In this document: one piece after another, positions 51,547-59,354 of the stretch
Layout of the letters: each line of letters opens with the position of its first letter
Position numbering within the stretch: position 1 is the first letter of the stretch
DNA from: Actinophytocola xinjiangensis
Lineage (GTDB): Bacteria > Actinomycetota > Actinomycetes > Mycobacteriales > Pseudonocardiaceae
Assembly: GCF_001921215.1 (NCBI RefSeq)
Contig: NZ_MSIF01000017.1
Span: forward strand, 1-64,000
Reading direction: 5' to 3'
Length of the DNA: 64,000 bases
Notes under the pieces: generated by a model
What the model was told of the DNA's origin: nothing
Database searches by the model: none
The model's input: only the letters and a program-made list of their open reading frames with translations
Program-made: the position numbers and the translations under genes

Positions 51547-52089
51547 TCACCCTCGCATCGTCCGACCGGGTTGGTTCGTTTCCGTCGTGATCCGATTGGT
51601 GGTTCGGCGGATGACCACAACAAGGGCGGCGCCGGCCAGGCACTGCGCGGTGGCGAGGGCCGAGTCGAGCCGGGCCAGCTGGGAGAGATGGTCGACGGTG
51701 GCGTCCAGGTCGTGGAACAGGGTCAACGCCACCCCGGCGGCGGCCGTCGCCAGCCAGCCGCCGGCGGCCAGCGTCCTGGGTAACCGGCGCGGGACCTGGC
51801 CCCGGGTGTTGGCCCGGACCCGGGCGAGCCAGACCAGCACGGCCACCACCGCCGCGATCACCGCGAACACGTAGAGGGCGTCGGCGGTGCGACCGGTGGC
51901 CGACGCGCTGGTGAGGTCCGCCACGCCGACCCCGGGGGCGGAGGCGACGTAGTCGGCGGTCACGCCGTGGCGGAACCAGGAGGACCACGCGTCGAGCAGT
52001 GCCGCCAGGCAGGCGGCGGCGACCAGCACCGACGAGGTCGCGGTCGGCCCCGCCAACGGCACCGGTCGGGCCGCCTCCGCACTCGCCAT
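51547..52089 (-). CDS. Membrane protein, four helices
   Basis: A 180-residue protein with four predicted helices (near residues 15-33, 64-83, 100-121 and 143-160), of a layout seen in DUF4328-like proteins, though I cannot confirm the family. ATG 52089 is preferred with GGGGGC upstream; a longer frame to 52158 exists. Co-oriented with the smaller membrane gene downstream; divergent from the menJ-like gene. Confidence 0.68.
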   Translation of the reverse strand: MASAEAARPVPLAGPTATSSVLVAAACLAALLDAWSSWFRHGVTADYVASAPGVGVADLTSASATGRTADALYVFAVIAAVVAVLVWLARVRANTRGQVPRRLPRTLAAGGWLATAAAGVALTLFHDLDATVDHLSQLARLDSALATAQCLAGAALVVVIRRTTNRITTETNQPGRTMRG

Positions 52090-52182
52090 GTCGCCCCCAG
52101 GCACAGCTAGTTCGTAGATAACTGGGTGTCGCCCGAGGCCGGCTGTCCGTTTCGTCACGCGCTGGTGGTTCCCCGGTGCGGA

Positions 52183-52215
52183 TAGAATGACCCCAGTTCG
52201 TGAACGATTTCACAA
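52183..52215 (+). promoter_or_regulatory. -10 element and Rex-type operator in the menJ-like leader
   Basis: TCGTGAACGATTTCACAA at 52198-52215 matches TTGTGAA-N4-TTCACAA at all but one position, a better match than the operator at rex itself. TAGAAT at 52183-52188 is a plausible -10, which puts the operator over the transcription start and first bases. It ends 23 bp before the start codon at 52239. Confidence 0.72.
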
Positions 52216-52238
52216 GCCCTGTGTCAAGGAGTCGCCGG

Positions 52239-53534
52239 ATGGGAACCCCGACGCGCCGTACCGCCGCGGAGGACGCCGAGGTCATCGTCGTCGGGGCGGG
52301 CCCAGCCGGCTCGACCGCCGCCACCTACCTGGCCAGGGCCGGGCTGGATGTGCTGCTGCTGGAGAAGAGCACCTTCCCCCGGGAGAAGGTCTGTGGCGAC
52401 GGCCTGACCCCCCGAGGGGTCAAGCAGCTGATCGACCTGGGCATCGACACCCGCCAGGAGGCGGGCTGGCTGCACAACCGTGGCCTGCGGGTGGTCGGCG
52501 GCGGCGTCACGATGGAACTCGACTGGCCCGACCTGGCGACCTTCCCGCCCTACGGTGTGGTCCGCCCCCGCCAGGACTTCGACGAGCTGCTGGCCAAGAC
52601 AGCCCAGAGCGCCGGCGCCCGCCTCCAGGAACAGACCACGGTCACCGGAGCGATCACCGACGACCGTGACGGCCGGGTCGTCGGCGTCACCGCCAAGGCG
52701 GGCCCGGACCGAACCCCGGTCTCCTACCGCGCCCCCATCGTGATCGCCTGCGACGGCGTGTCGGCCCGGTTGGCCCTGTCGGTGGGCCTGGAGAAGATCG
52801 AAACCCGCCCGATGGGCGTGGCCGTTCGCCGGTACTACGCGTCACCCAGGAGCAAGGACGACTATCTGGAGTCGCACCTGGAACTGTGGGACCGCTCGGA
52901 CCCCGCGGCGCCGAACCTGCTCCCCGGCTACGGCTGGATCTTCGGCATGGGCGACGGCACGGTCAACGTGGGCCTGGGAATCCTGTCGACGTCCAAGGCC
53001 TTCGGCAAGACCGACTACCGGGCGCTGCTGAAGGCCTGGCTGGACGGAACCCCCGAGGAGTGGGGTTTCCGCGAACACAACGCCACCGGAAAGATCGGCG
53101 GCGCGGCCCTGCCGATGGGCTTCAACCGGGTCCCGCACTACTCCCGGGGCCTGCTGCTGGTCGGCGACGCCGGCGGCATGGTCAACCCGTTCAACGGCGA
53201 AGGCATCGGCTACGCGATGGAGTCGGCCAAACTGGCCGCCGAATGCGTGGTCCAGGCCCTGGCCCGGGCGCAGGGCCCGTCCCGCGAACGCGCCCTGGCG
53301 GGCTACCCACTGGCCATGAAGGACGCCCTGGGCAGCTACTACCGCCTGGGCAACATCTTCAGCCGCCTGATCGGCAACCCCCTGATCATGCGCACCGCCA
53401 CGAAGTACGGCCTCCCGCGAACGACCCTGATGAAACTGGTCCTCAAACTCCTCGCCGGCCTCTACGACCCCCGGGACGGCGACGCCTACGACAAGATCAT
53501 CACCACGGTCACGAAAATGGCCCCCAGCGTCTGA
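52239..53534 (+). CDS. Geranylgeranyl reductase-family FAD oxidoreductase (menaquinone reductase MenJ-like)
   Basis: A 431-residue flavoprotein: VIVVGAGPAGSTAATYLARAGLDVLLLEKSTFPREKVCGDGLTPRGV at the N-terminus, a PYGVVRPRQDFDELL segment near 106, IVIACDGVSARLA near 168 and LLLVGDAGGMVNPFNGEGIGYAMESAKLAA near 303. In M. tuberculosis MenJ (Rv0561c) saturates one isoprene unit of menaquinone; this gene holds the same place after menG. ATG 52239 has AAGGAG seven bases upstream. A Rex operator lies in its leader. The gene often precedes the nuo operon in actinobacteria, but no nuo genes follow here. Confidence 0.88.
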   Translation: MGTPTRRTAAEDAEVIVVGAGPAGSTAATYLARAGLDVLLLEKSTFPREKVCGDGLTPRGVKQLIDLGIDTRQEAGWLHNRGLRVVGGGVTMELDWPDLATFPPYGVVRPRQDFDELLAKTAQSAGARLQEQTTVTGAITDDRDGRVVGVTAKAGPDRTPVSYRAPIVIACDGVSARLALSVGLEKIETRPMGVAVRRYYASPRSKDDYLESHLELWDRSDPAAPNLLPGYGWIFGMGDGTVNVGLGILSTSKAFGKTDYRALLKAWLDGTPEEWGFREHNATGKIGGAALPMGFNRVPHYSRGLLLVGDAGGMVNPFNGEGIGYAMESAKLAAECVVQALARAQGPSRERALAGYPLAMKDALGSYYRLGNIFSRLIGNPLIMRTATKYGLPRTTLMKLVLKLLAGLYDPRDGDAYDKIITTVTKMAPSV

Positions 53535-53664
53535 TCACGGGCTTGTCAGTCGCGTTTCCGCTCGCGGTGGTCGGCGGCGGGCAGGATCACCTCGACATCG
53601 CGCACGGCGGGTACGTCGGCCCCGGTACCTCCGCGGGGAGAGCACCGGTGGCCGACGCGATGTC

Positions 53665-53874
53665 CTACCCGACCTGATCCCGCTTCACAGCGGAGATCAA
53701 CCCGGAAATGTCGGCGTTCAGGCGCGGTCCGTCGGGGTTCTTGCTGTCGCGCACCGCGCCGACGTTGGCCAGTTCAACGCACTGGCCTCCTTCGCCGCCG
53801 CTCGCGCTGGCCTTCCGCCAGCGCGCGCCCGTCAGGTCCGGGAGCATCCCGCACCCCTTCCAGTTGTCCCTCAT
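53665..53874 (-). CDS. DUF397 domain protein
   Basis: A 69-residue protein with the DUF397 core LTGARWRKASASGGEGGQCVELANVGAVRDSKNPDGPRL. DUF397 proteins, the family containing Streptomyces BldB, are usually encoded with an XRE regulator as here. The ATG overlaps the XRE stop (ATGA), so they are coupled; an internal ATG at 53847 with AAGGGG upstream is an alternative start. Confidence 0.9.
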   Translation of the reverse strand: MRDNWKGCGMLPDLTGARWRKASASGGEGGQCVELANVGAVRDSKNPDGPRLNADISGLISAVKRDQVG

Positions 53875-54722
53875 AGGTCATCTACCAGGGTACTTAGCAG
53901 ATCGATGGAGTTCGCCGGCGGCAGAGCCAGCGTCGTGAGCCGGTCGAACATCCACCGGTACCGGTCGAGATCGCTCGGTGCGTCCAGGTAGACCGCGCCG
54001 CGCCCGTTCTCCAGGTAGACCGTCGCCATCTCGTCGATGTCGAACCCGAGCAATGTGAACGGGCTGGTCATGGCCGGGTGCGCACCCGCGTTGAACGGCA
54101 ACACCTGGATCGTGACGTGCGGTTGGTCAGCGACTTCGGCCAGCCGGCGCAGCTGGTCGCGCATGACCTCCGGACCGCCCACGAGGGTGCGGAGCGACGC
54201 CTCGTTCAGCACCGCATGCAACATCGGCGGGTCGTCGCCGTCCACCCTCGCCTGTCGGGCGCGTCGCAGGGCGACGTACGCGTCGAGGTCCCGGCCGCTC
54301 GCATCGGGCTGGTTCGCGAGGCCGACGGCACGCGCGTACTCCTCGGTCTGGAGCAGCCCGTCGATCAGCTCGACGCTGTAGGTGCTGATCATCGCCGCCG
54401 CGCCCTCGTAGCCGAGGTACTGGCGGAACCACTTCGGCACCTGGCTGGCCAGCGCGACGTACCACTCGGGCTGGTTCGCCTCGGCGGCCGCCTGGAGTAG
54501 CTCGTTGTTGGCGTCGTCGGGAACGCCGTACAGGGAGGCGAGCAGCTTCACGTACAGCGGTTTGATCTGCTGCTTCCCGCTTTCGATCTTGGACAGGGTG
54601 GCCTGGCTGACCTCCAGGTATCGCGCCGCCTCGGTCGGCGTCACGCCGGCCTGCTCACGGAGGCGGCGCAGCTCTTGGCCGAGTTGCCATCGGCGGATCG
54701 TCGGCGTGGGTCGTCGTGCCAT
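53871..54722 (-). CDS. XRE-family regulator with DUF5753 C-terminal domain
   Basis: A 283-residue protein: N-terminal HTH (LGQELRRLREQAGVTPTEAARYLEVSQATLSKIESGKQQIKPLYVKLLASLYGV) and a DUF5753 domain (STYSVELIDGLLQTEEYARAV near residue 110, VLNEASLRTLVGGPEVMRDQLRRLAEVADQPHVTIQVLPFNAGAHPAMTSPFTLLGF near 170). Together with DUF397 it forms the WhiJ-type pair abundant in streptomycetes and relatives, involved in development or antibiotic control in some cases. ATG 54722 starts at the family N-terminus. Confidence 0.92.
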   Translation of the reverse strand: MARRPTPTIRRWQLGQELRRLREQAGVTPTEAARYLEVSQATLSKIESGKQQIKPLYVKLLASLYGVPDDANNELLQAAAEANQPEWYVALASQVPKWFRQYLGYEGAAAMISTYSVELIDGLLQTEEYARAVGLANQPDASGRDLDAYVALRRARQARVDGDDPPMLHAVLNEASLRTLVGGPEVMRDQLRRLAEVADQPHVTIQVLPFNAGAHPAMTSPFTLLGFDIDEMATVYLENGRGAVYLDAPSDLDRYRWMFDRLTTLALPPANSIDLLSTLVDDL

Positions 54723-54788
54723 GCCGGCCAGTCTGCACTGCTGGCGGAGCGCGTCACGATCAGGTTCACCCGATAGACGCAAGCTCGG

Positions 54789-54833
54789 GACGAATTTCGT
54801 CTGCTACTTTCGTCTTGCCGAAGTTCGCTTCGG
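54789..54833. promoter_or_regulatory. Operator-like palindrome and UUCG hairpin upstream of XRE pair
   Basis: GACGAATTTCGTC (54789-54801) is a perfect palindrome around one base. TTTCGTC is repeated at 54808-54814. TACTTT at 54804-54809 after TGC resembles an extended -10. CCGAAG-TTCG-CTTCGG at 54818-54833 forms a six-pair hairpin with a very stable tetraloop on the plus strand. Confidence 0.5.
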
Positions 54834-54968
54834 TGGCTGCCCCCGCCCGGTCCCTCGTAGGTCGAGTGTTTCGGGCGGGGGCCGGTCGAGGACTGGGCGC
54901 GAGGAGTTGGGCCATGGCTCGCTCGCCGGGCCTTGTCGAGGAGAGCGCCGCAAAGGAGTGACCGCACC

Positions 54969-55052
54969 ATGACCGCACACGACACACTGCTTCTCCGGGC
55001 TGGGGCGCGGGGCCGCGCTGGAGCGCGGGTAGCCGTTCGGGGTGTGTCGTGA
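54969..55052 (+). CDS. Possible 27-residue leader peptide
   Basis: ATG 54969, with AAAGGAG about ten bases upstream, opens a 27-codon Arg- and Gly-rich frame whose TGA overlaps the GTG of the next small gene. It may be only a translational lead-in for that gene. Low confidence. Confidence 0.35.
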   Translation: MTAHDTLLLRAGARGRAGARVAVRGVS

Positions 55053-55273
55053 CCGCCGCCAGTGATCACCTTTCCGGTGTGGCGGTGGACTCGATGGACA
55101 AAGAGATCCGGTACACCGTGACGATCTCCAACGGCCGTGCGGAGATCATCTTCGCGCGAGCGGGATCCACCACCGGGATTCCGTCGCTGCGGCTCAGCGT
55201 CGACGAGACAGCCTGCGCCGCCCTCGCGAACACCGTGCTCGCCACCGTCCGCCATCTACAGGCAAAGCCCTGA
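55049..55273 (+). CDS. Hypothetical small protein, 74 residues
   Basis: GTG 55049 starts a 74-residue frame with alternating strand-like segments (IRYTVTISNGRAEIIFARAG, SLRLSVDETACAALANTVLATVRHLQ). Divergent from the XRE gene and coupled to a tiny upstream frame by GTGA. Such small genes are frequent companions of XRE/DUF397 loci. No domain recognised. Confidence 0.55.
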   Translation: MTAASDHLSGVAVDSMDKEIRYTVTISNGRAEIIFARAGSTTGIPSLRLSVDETACAALANTVLATVRHLQAKP

Positions 55274-55314
55274 GCGACACCGACGGATCTACCCCAGAAA
55301 CTGGAGTGAACACC

Positions 55315-55542
55315 ATGGAAATCGTTCCGTTCATGCTGACCTCGACCGAGGACACCACCAACCGCGTCTACGCCGCCTGTATGTGGATCACCACCGACAA
55401 CGGCGACTCCGAGGTCGTCGTCTTCCGCCGGGGAACCGACGGGCTGCCCATGCTCGGACTGTCCGACAGTCCCGAAAGGGCCTTGCGGCTGCACAGCATG
55501 GTGACCCCACTGCGCATCGAATGGTGCGACAACACGAACTGA
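55315..55542 (+). CDS. Hypothetical small protein, 75 residues
   Basis: ATG 55315, with TGGAG eight bases upstream, opens a 75-residue frame: EIVPFMLTSTEDTTNRVYAACMWITTDNGDSEVVVFRRG, then a helix. Lower GC than core genes. It follows the 74-residue gene by 41 bp and probably belongs with it. No family recognised. Confidence 0.55.
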   Translation: MEIVPFMLTSTEDTTNRVYAACMWITTDNGDSEVVVFRRGTDGLPMLGLSDSPERALRLHSMVTPLRIEWCDNTN

Positions 55543-55560
55543 CCACTCCGCCCAGGCGGA

Positions 55561-55590
55561 GGGTGCGGTAGCTCAGTCGGGTGGGGCGGG
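55561..55590 (+). other. 5' tRNA-like fragment (A-box region)
   Basis: GGGTGCGGTAGCTCAGTCGG and the next ten bases look like the acceptor 5' strand and D-arm of a tRNA (TAGCTCAGTCGG matches the conserved A-box). The expected T-arm (GGTTCGAATCC-like) and the 3' acceptor strand are missing in the following 80 bases. It may be a remnant of a tRNA or of an integration event. Confidence 0.4.
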
Positions 55591-55604
55591 GAACTCGTCA
55601 TTGC

Positions 55605-56255
55605 TCAAGGAATCTCATCCGGCCCCAAGGCGCCAAGAATCAACTCCAACCCGAACCCGAACTCATCCGCGTAAGCGTAATCAGGCCGAGAGGCGTAACT
55701 CACCATGATCTCGGTCAGATAAGGATAGGCATCCGCCGGGAGGTCGCCCATGATCTCCCCGGCGACCTCCTCCAACTCGTCCCGGGTGGAGAACGGCAAC
55801 CCCACTTCCTGCAACACGAAACCGTAGACGTAACTGTCGATCAGCGACACGGCGTGCCCGGCCATCACGATCGAGAACCCCCCGCCCCGTAGCGCCCCCA
55901 GTACGGCGTTGTGGTGGCGCAACGTCGCCTCCCCGGGTGACCGCCGCGAGTCCATCAACGCCACGGCCCAGGGATGACGCCCCAGCGTCGCCCGAGCCGA
56001 CGAGGCCCGCGCCCGCATGGCCTCCCGCCAGTGAACCCCCTTCTCCGGCAGTGAGATCTCCGAGAAGACCACGTCGACCATTCCGTCGAGGATGCCCTCC
56101 CGCCCGGCCACGTGGTTGTAGAGCGACATGGCCTCGACCCCGACGACGCCGGCGACGGCGCGCATCGTCACCCCGGCGACACCTTTCTCGTCGGCCAGTG
56201 CCACGGCCGCGGTGATCACCTGTTCCCGGCTCAACGGCGTACGCCTGCCCACCAC
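55605..56255 (-). CDS. TetR/AcrR-family regulator (TetR C-terminal type)
   Basis: A 216-residue regulator: SREQVITAAVALADEKGVAGVTMRAVAGVVGVEAMSLYNHVAGREGILDGMVDVVF is the HTH; the C-terminal part (ALMDSRRSPGEATLRHHNAVLGALRGGGFS) fits the TetR_C_1 group. Divergent from an NAD(P)H-binding protein gene, with two identical-arm operators in between. Its C-terminal codons show more A/C-rich usage than the core genes. It likely represses both itself and its neighbour. Confidence 0.88.
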   Translation of the reverse strand: MVGRRTPLSREQVITAAVALADEKGVAGVTMRAVAGVVGVEAMSLYNHVAGREGILDGMVDVVFSEISLPEKGVHWREAMRARASSARATLGRHPWAVALMDSRRSPGEATLRHHNAVLGALRGGGFSIVMAGHAVSLIDSYVYGFVLQEVGLPFSTRDELEEVAGEIMGDLPADAYPYLTEIMVSYASRPDYAYADEFGFGLELILGALGPDEIP

Positions 56256-56277
56256 GATCTCCCCGAACGGTTGACGA

Positions 56278-56316
56278 ACTTACGCCGTAAGTCTAGCGTT
56301 TACTTACACCGTAAGT
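56278..56316. promoter_or_regulatory. Twin TetR-type operators
   Basis: ACTTACGCCGTAAGT at 56278-56292 and ACTTACACCGTAAGT at 56302-56316 have identical 6-bp arms around three bases. Their centres are 24 bp apart. They lie between the divergent TetR gene and the NAD(P)H-binding protein gene. Confidence 0.85.
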
Positions 56317-56333
56317 CACAAGGGGAGCATGTG

Positions 56334-57050
56334 ATGAAGATCTGCATTGTGGGCGCCTCCGGAAAACTCGGCCAGTACATGGTCCGCCACGCCCTCGACC
56401 GTGGTCACGAGGTCGTCGGCGTCTGCCGCGAGCGCAGCGTCGGCAAACTCGCCGCACTCGCCGACCGGATCACGATCGTCCCCGGTCAGACCAACGACCG
56501 CGACGTCATCCGCCGCGCCGTCGCCGGCTGCGACGGGGTCCTGACCGTGCTCGTCCCCTGGGGCGTGCGCCAGTACTCCTCCGGCACCGCCAAGGCCGTC
56601 CTCGACCACGCCGAACCCGACGCCCGGCTCGTCTTCTCCTGCGGCTGGCACATCAGCCGCGACGGCCAGGACCGGTACTCCTGGCTGTTCCGCACCGGCC
56701 TGCGGGTCGCCACCTGGCTGACCAAAGCCCTGCGGCTGGTGGAGATCGACGACCAGGTCCTGGCCTGCCGCACCATCTTCGACAGCGACCGGCGCTGGAC
56801 CGTCGTGCGCGGCAGCGACCTGGAGGAGGGGGAGAGCCAGGGCCTGCCGGTGTGGAGCGAACACGTCGGCGACCCGGTCCTGGCCAGCAACATGACCCGC
56901 CGGATCGACTTCGCGTTGTTCATGGTCGAGGCGCTCACCGACGACACCCTCATCGGCCAGGTGCCGGCGATCGTCGGCCGGGGGACGCCCAGCGCCCTGG
57001 CCCACGCCGGCGGGTCCGGGCAGGGACCCGCCGGCGACCAGGTCAGCTGA
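56334..57050 (+). CDS. NAD(P)H-binding (NmrA/atypical SDR) protein
   Basis: A 238-residue Rossmann protein: [30 protein letters not shown] (GxxGxxG) at the N-terminus, [28 protein letters not shown] near 45. No YxxxK catalytic pair is evident, in line with NAD(P)H-binding atypical SDRs. AAGGGGAG lies before ATG 56334. Controlled, by inference, by the divergent TetR regulator. Its end overlaps the thiolase end by 8 bp (TCAGCTGA). Confidence 0.82.
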   Translation: MKICIVGASGKLGQYMVRHALDRGHEVVGVCRERSVGKLAALADRITIVPGQTNDRDVIRRAVAGCDGVLTVLVPWGVRQYSSGTAKAVLDHAEPDARLVFSCGWHISRDGQDRYSWLFRTGLRVATWLTKALRLVEIDDQVLACRTIFDSDRRWTVVRGSDLEEGESQGLPVWSEHVGDPVLASNMTRRIDFALFMVEALTDDTLIGQVPAIVGRGTPSALAHAGGSGQGPAGDQVS

Positions 57051-58263
57051 GCCGCTCCAGGACCATGGCCATGCCCTGGCCACCGCCGACGCACATGGTC
57101 TCCAGGCCGAACTGCTTGTCGTGCCACTGCAACGAGTTGATCAGCGTCGTGGCGATCCGGGCGCCGGTCATGCCGAACGGGTGGCCGACGGCGATCGCGC
57201 CGCCGTTGACGTTCAGCTTGTCGAGGTCGATGCCCAGGTCACGGTAGGACGGGATGACCTGGGCGGCGAACGCCTCGTTGATCTCCACCAGGTCGATGTC
57301 GTCGATGGTCATCCCGGCCAGCGCCAGCGCCCGCTTCGACGCCTCCACCGGGCCAAGGCCCATGATCTCCGGCGACAGACCGGACACCCCCGTCGACACG
57401 ATCCGCGCCAGCGGGGTGATCCCCAGCTCCTTCGCGCGGTCCGAGCTCATGATCACCAGCGCGGCGGCGCCGTCGTTGAGCGGGCAGCAGTTGCCGGCCG
57501 TCACCCGGCCGTTGGGCCGGAACACCGGCTTCAGCGTGGCGGTCTTGTCGTAGGTCACGCCAGCCCGGGGGCCGTCGTCGGTGTCCACGACGCGGCCGTC
57601 GGGCAGGGTCACCGGGGTGATCTCCCTGGCCCAGAAGCCGGCCTTGATCGCCTCCTCGGCCAGGTTCTGCGAACGCACCCCGAAGTGGTCCATGTCCTCG
57701 CGGCTGACGTCCTTGGCCAGCGCCAGGTTCTCCGCCGTCTGGCCCATCGCGATGTAGACGTCGGGCAGCACGCCGTCCTGGCGCGGGTCGTGCCACGACG
57801 TGGCGCCCTCGGCGGCCGCCGCCGAGGTCCTGGCCTCCGCCTCGGCGAACACCGGGTTGTGCGTGTCCGGCCAGCTGTCGGCGCTGCCGTTGACGAACCG
57901 GGACACCGTCTCCACCCCGGCGCTGATGAACACCGAGCCCTCGCCGGCCTTGATCGCGTGCAGCGCCATCCGGGTCGTCTGCAGGCTCGACGCGCAGTAC
58001 CGGGTCACCGTGCAGCCCGGCAGATGGTCGTAGCCCAGCTCAACGGCCAGCGCGCGGCCCATGTTGAAGCCCTGCTCGCCACCGGGCAGACCACAGCCCA
58101 GCATCAGGTCGTCGATCTGGGTCGGGTCGAGTTCTGGCACCTTGTCCAACGCCGCCCGCACGATCTGCGCCGCGAGATCGTCCGGCCTGATGTCCACCAG
58201 CGAACCCTTGGCGGCCCGGCCGATGGGCGAGCGGGCCGCGGAAACGATGACCGCATCTGGCAT
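57043..58263 (-). CDS. Acetyl-CoA C-acyltransferase (thiolase)
   Basis: A 406-residue thiolase: nucleophile Cys90 in [25 protein letters not shown] near residue 316, the catalytic His in [16 protein letters not shown] near 355 and the second Cys in [15 protein letters not shown] near 394. It cleaves or forms 3-ketoacyl-CoA; degradative FadA is more likely than biosynthetic but cannot be decided. It corresponds to Rv1074c (fadA3, recalled), beginning the second syntenic block. Confidence 0.92.
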   Translation of the reverse strand: MPDAVIVSAARSPIGRAAKGSLVDIRPDDLAAQIVRAALDKVPELDPTQIDDLMLGCGLPGGEQGFNMGRALAVELGYDHLPGCTVTRYCASSLQTTRMALHAIKAGEGSVFISAGVETVSRFVNGSADSWPDTHNPVFAEAEARTSAAAAEGATSWHDPRQDGVLPDVYIAMGQTAENLALAKDVSREDMDHFGVRSQNLAEEAIKAGFWAREITPVTLPDGRVVDTDDGPRAGVTYDKTATLKPVFRPNGRVTAGNCCPLNDGAAALVIMSSDRAKELGITPLARIVSTGVSGLSPEIMGLGPVEASKRALALAGMTIDDIDLVEINEAFAAQVIPSYRDLGIDLDKLNVNGGAIAVGHPFGMTGARIATTLINSLQWHDKQFGLETMCVGGGQGMAMVLERLS

Positions 58264-58299
58264 GCGTAACTCCCTCGTCAGTGATGCCTGCGAAGGAGG

Positions 58300-59112
58300 T
58301 TACGCGTGGGTAAGGTCCCGGCTCCCCCACAAGCCGGCAGCATCACACAACGGGGCGAGCAGCAGGTCCGCCGCCAGTTCGTAGCCGGCGCCGCTGGGGT
58401 GGAACCGGTCGTCGCTGAACAGCTCGTCCGGGCGGGCCAGGAACTCCGGGGTCAGCAGCGCCGCCGTCGACACCGTCGACACCCCGTCCAGCCGCTCCAG
58501 CTCCCGGCGCTGCGCCCGCGCCAGGGCCAGCCCCCAGCGCGACGCGATCGCCCGCAGCGGCTGCGGTATCGGCGCGATGATGTCCAGGTCGGGGCAGGTG
58601 CCGACGACCACCGTGGTGCCGGCGCGGACCATCCGGCGCACCTGCTTGGCCAGCACCGCCGCCGACGTGCCGATCCGCATCCGGCTCGTCACGTCGTTGC
58701 CGCCGATGATCACCATCGCCAGGTCTGGCGGGTCGATCAACGCCACGTCGACCTGCTCGTCCAGGTCGGAGGTGCGGGAACCGCTGACCGCGTGCGTGGT
58801 CAGGCGCACCGGGCGGCCGGACTCGTCGGCCAGGCCCCTGGCCAGCAGCACCCCCGGCAGCTGGTCGGTGCGCTCGGCGCCCAGGCCAGCGGCCAGCGAG
58901 TCGCCGAGCATCGCGAAGGACAGGGTGCCGCCGGGTTCGCCGGCCACCGGGCCGCTACCGTCGGGCAGGTACACGCCGTCAGCGTTGAGCGGCAGCGCAC
59001 GGGACTTCCCGATGATCGTGCGCGCCTTCTTCGACTGACCGTTGAGCAAGCTGATCGCCGCACCGGACAGCCCGCCGACCGAACCGGCGACCAGGACCAG
59101 TGCTCTGAACAT
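58300..59112 (-). CDS. SGNH/GDSL hydrolase, N-terminally anchored
   Basis: A 270-residue esterase or lipase-like protein with an N-terminal hydrophobic segment (FRALVLVAGSVGGLSGAAISLL) that could be a signal anchor. Block I FAMLGDSLAAGLG with catalytic Ser72, block III VIIGGNDVTSR near 145, and block V DRFHPSGAGYELAADLLL near 245 carrying Asp and His. ATG 59112 is chosen with GGGAG upstream. Matches Rv1075c in position (recalled). Substrate unknown. Confidence 0.88.
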   Translation of the reverse strand: MFRALVLVAGSVGGLSGAAISLLNGQSKKARTIIGKSRALPLNADGVYLPDGSGPVAGEPGGTLSFAMLGDSLAAGLGAERTDQLPGVLLARGLADESGRPVRLTTHAVSGSRTSDLDEQVDVALIDPPDLAMVIIGGNDVTSRMRIGTSAAVLAKQVRRMVRAGTTVVVGTCPDLDIIAPIPQPLRAIASRWGLALARAQRRELERLDGVSTVSTAALLTPEFLARPDELFSDDRFHPSGAGYELAADLLLAPLCDAAGLWGSRDLTHA

Positions 59113-59354
59113 CCGCACTCCCGCCAACGCCGTCCTCCTCAGACAACCAGTGAACCACCGGGACACGATCCGGCAGGCGGGCACGGCCACCCGCGACACC
59201 GGATCGAAGCTCGATTGAGTGTGTTCCTTGTCACTAGCGATCCGCTCAAGGTCAGCTCGAGCCGCATAGGCAGAACCTGTCACGCCGTGCTAACCGAACC
59301 GGGCTACGCTCGCGGCGTGCCGGGGGGCGCCACGTTCGCGAACAAGGAGTGCAG

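Noticed and set aside
55546-55561. CTCCGC-CCAG-GCGGAG hairpin as terminator of the small unknown genes
   Set aside because: Short stem and no T-run; it could be a chance hairpin in GC-rich DNA.
55561-55640. Complete tRNA gene
   Set aside because: Only the acceptor 5' strand and D-arm are present; there is no T-arm and no complementary acceptor 3' strand, so only a fragment is reported.
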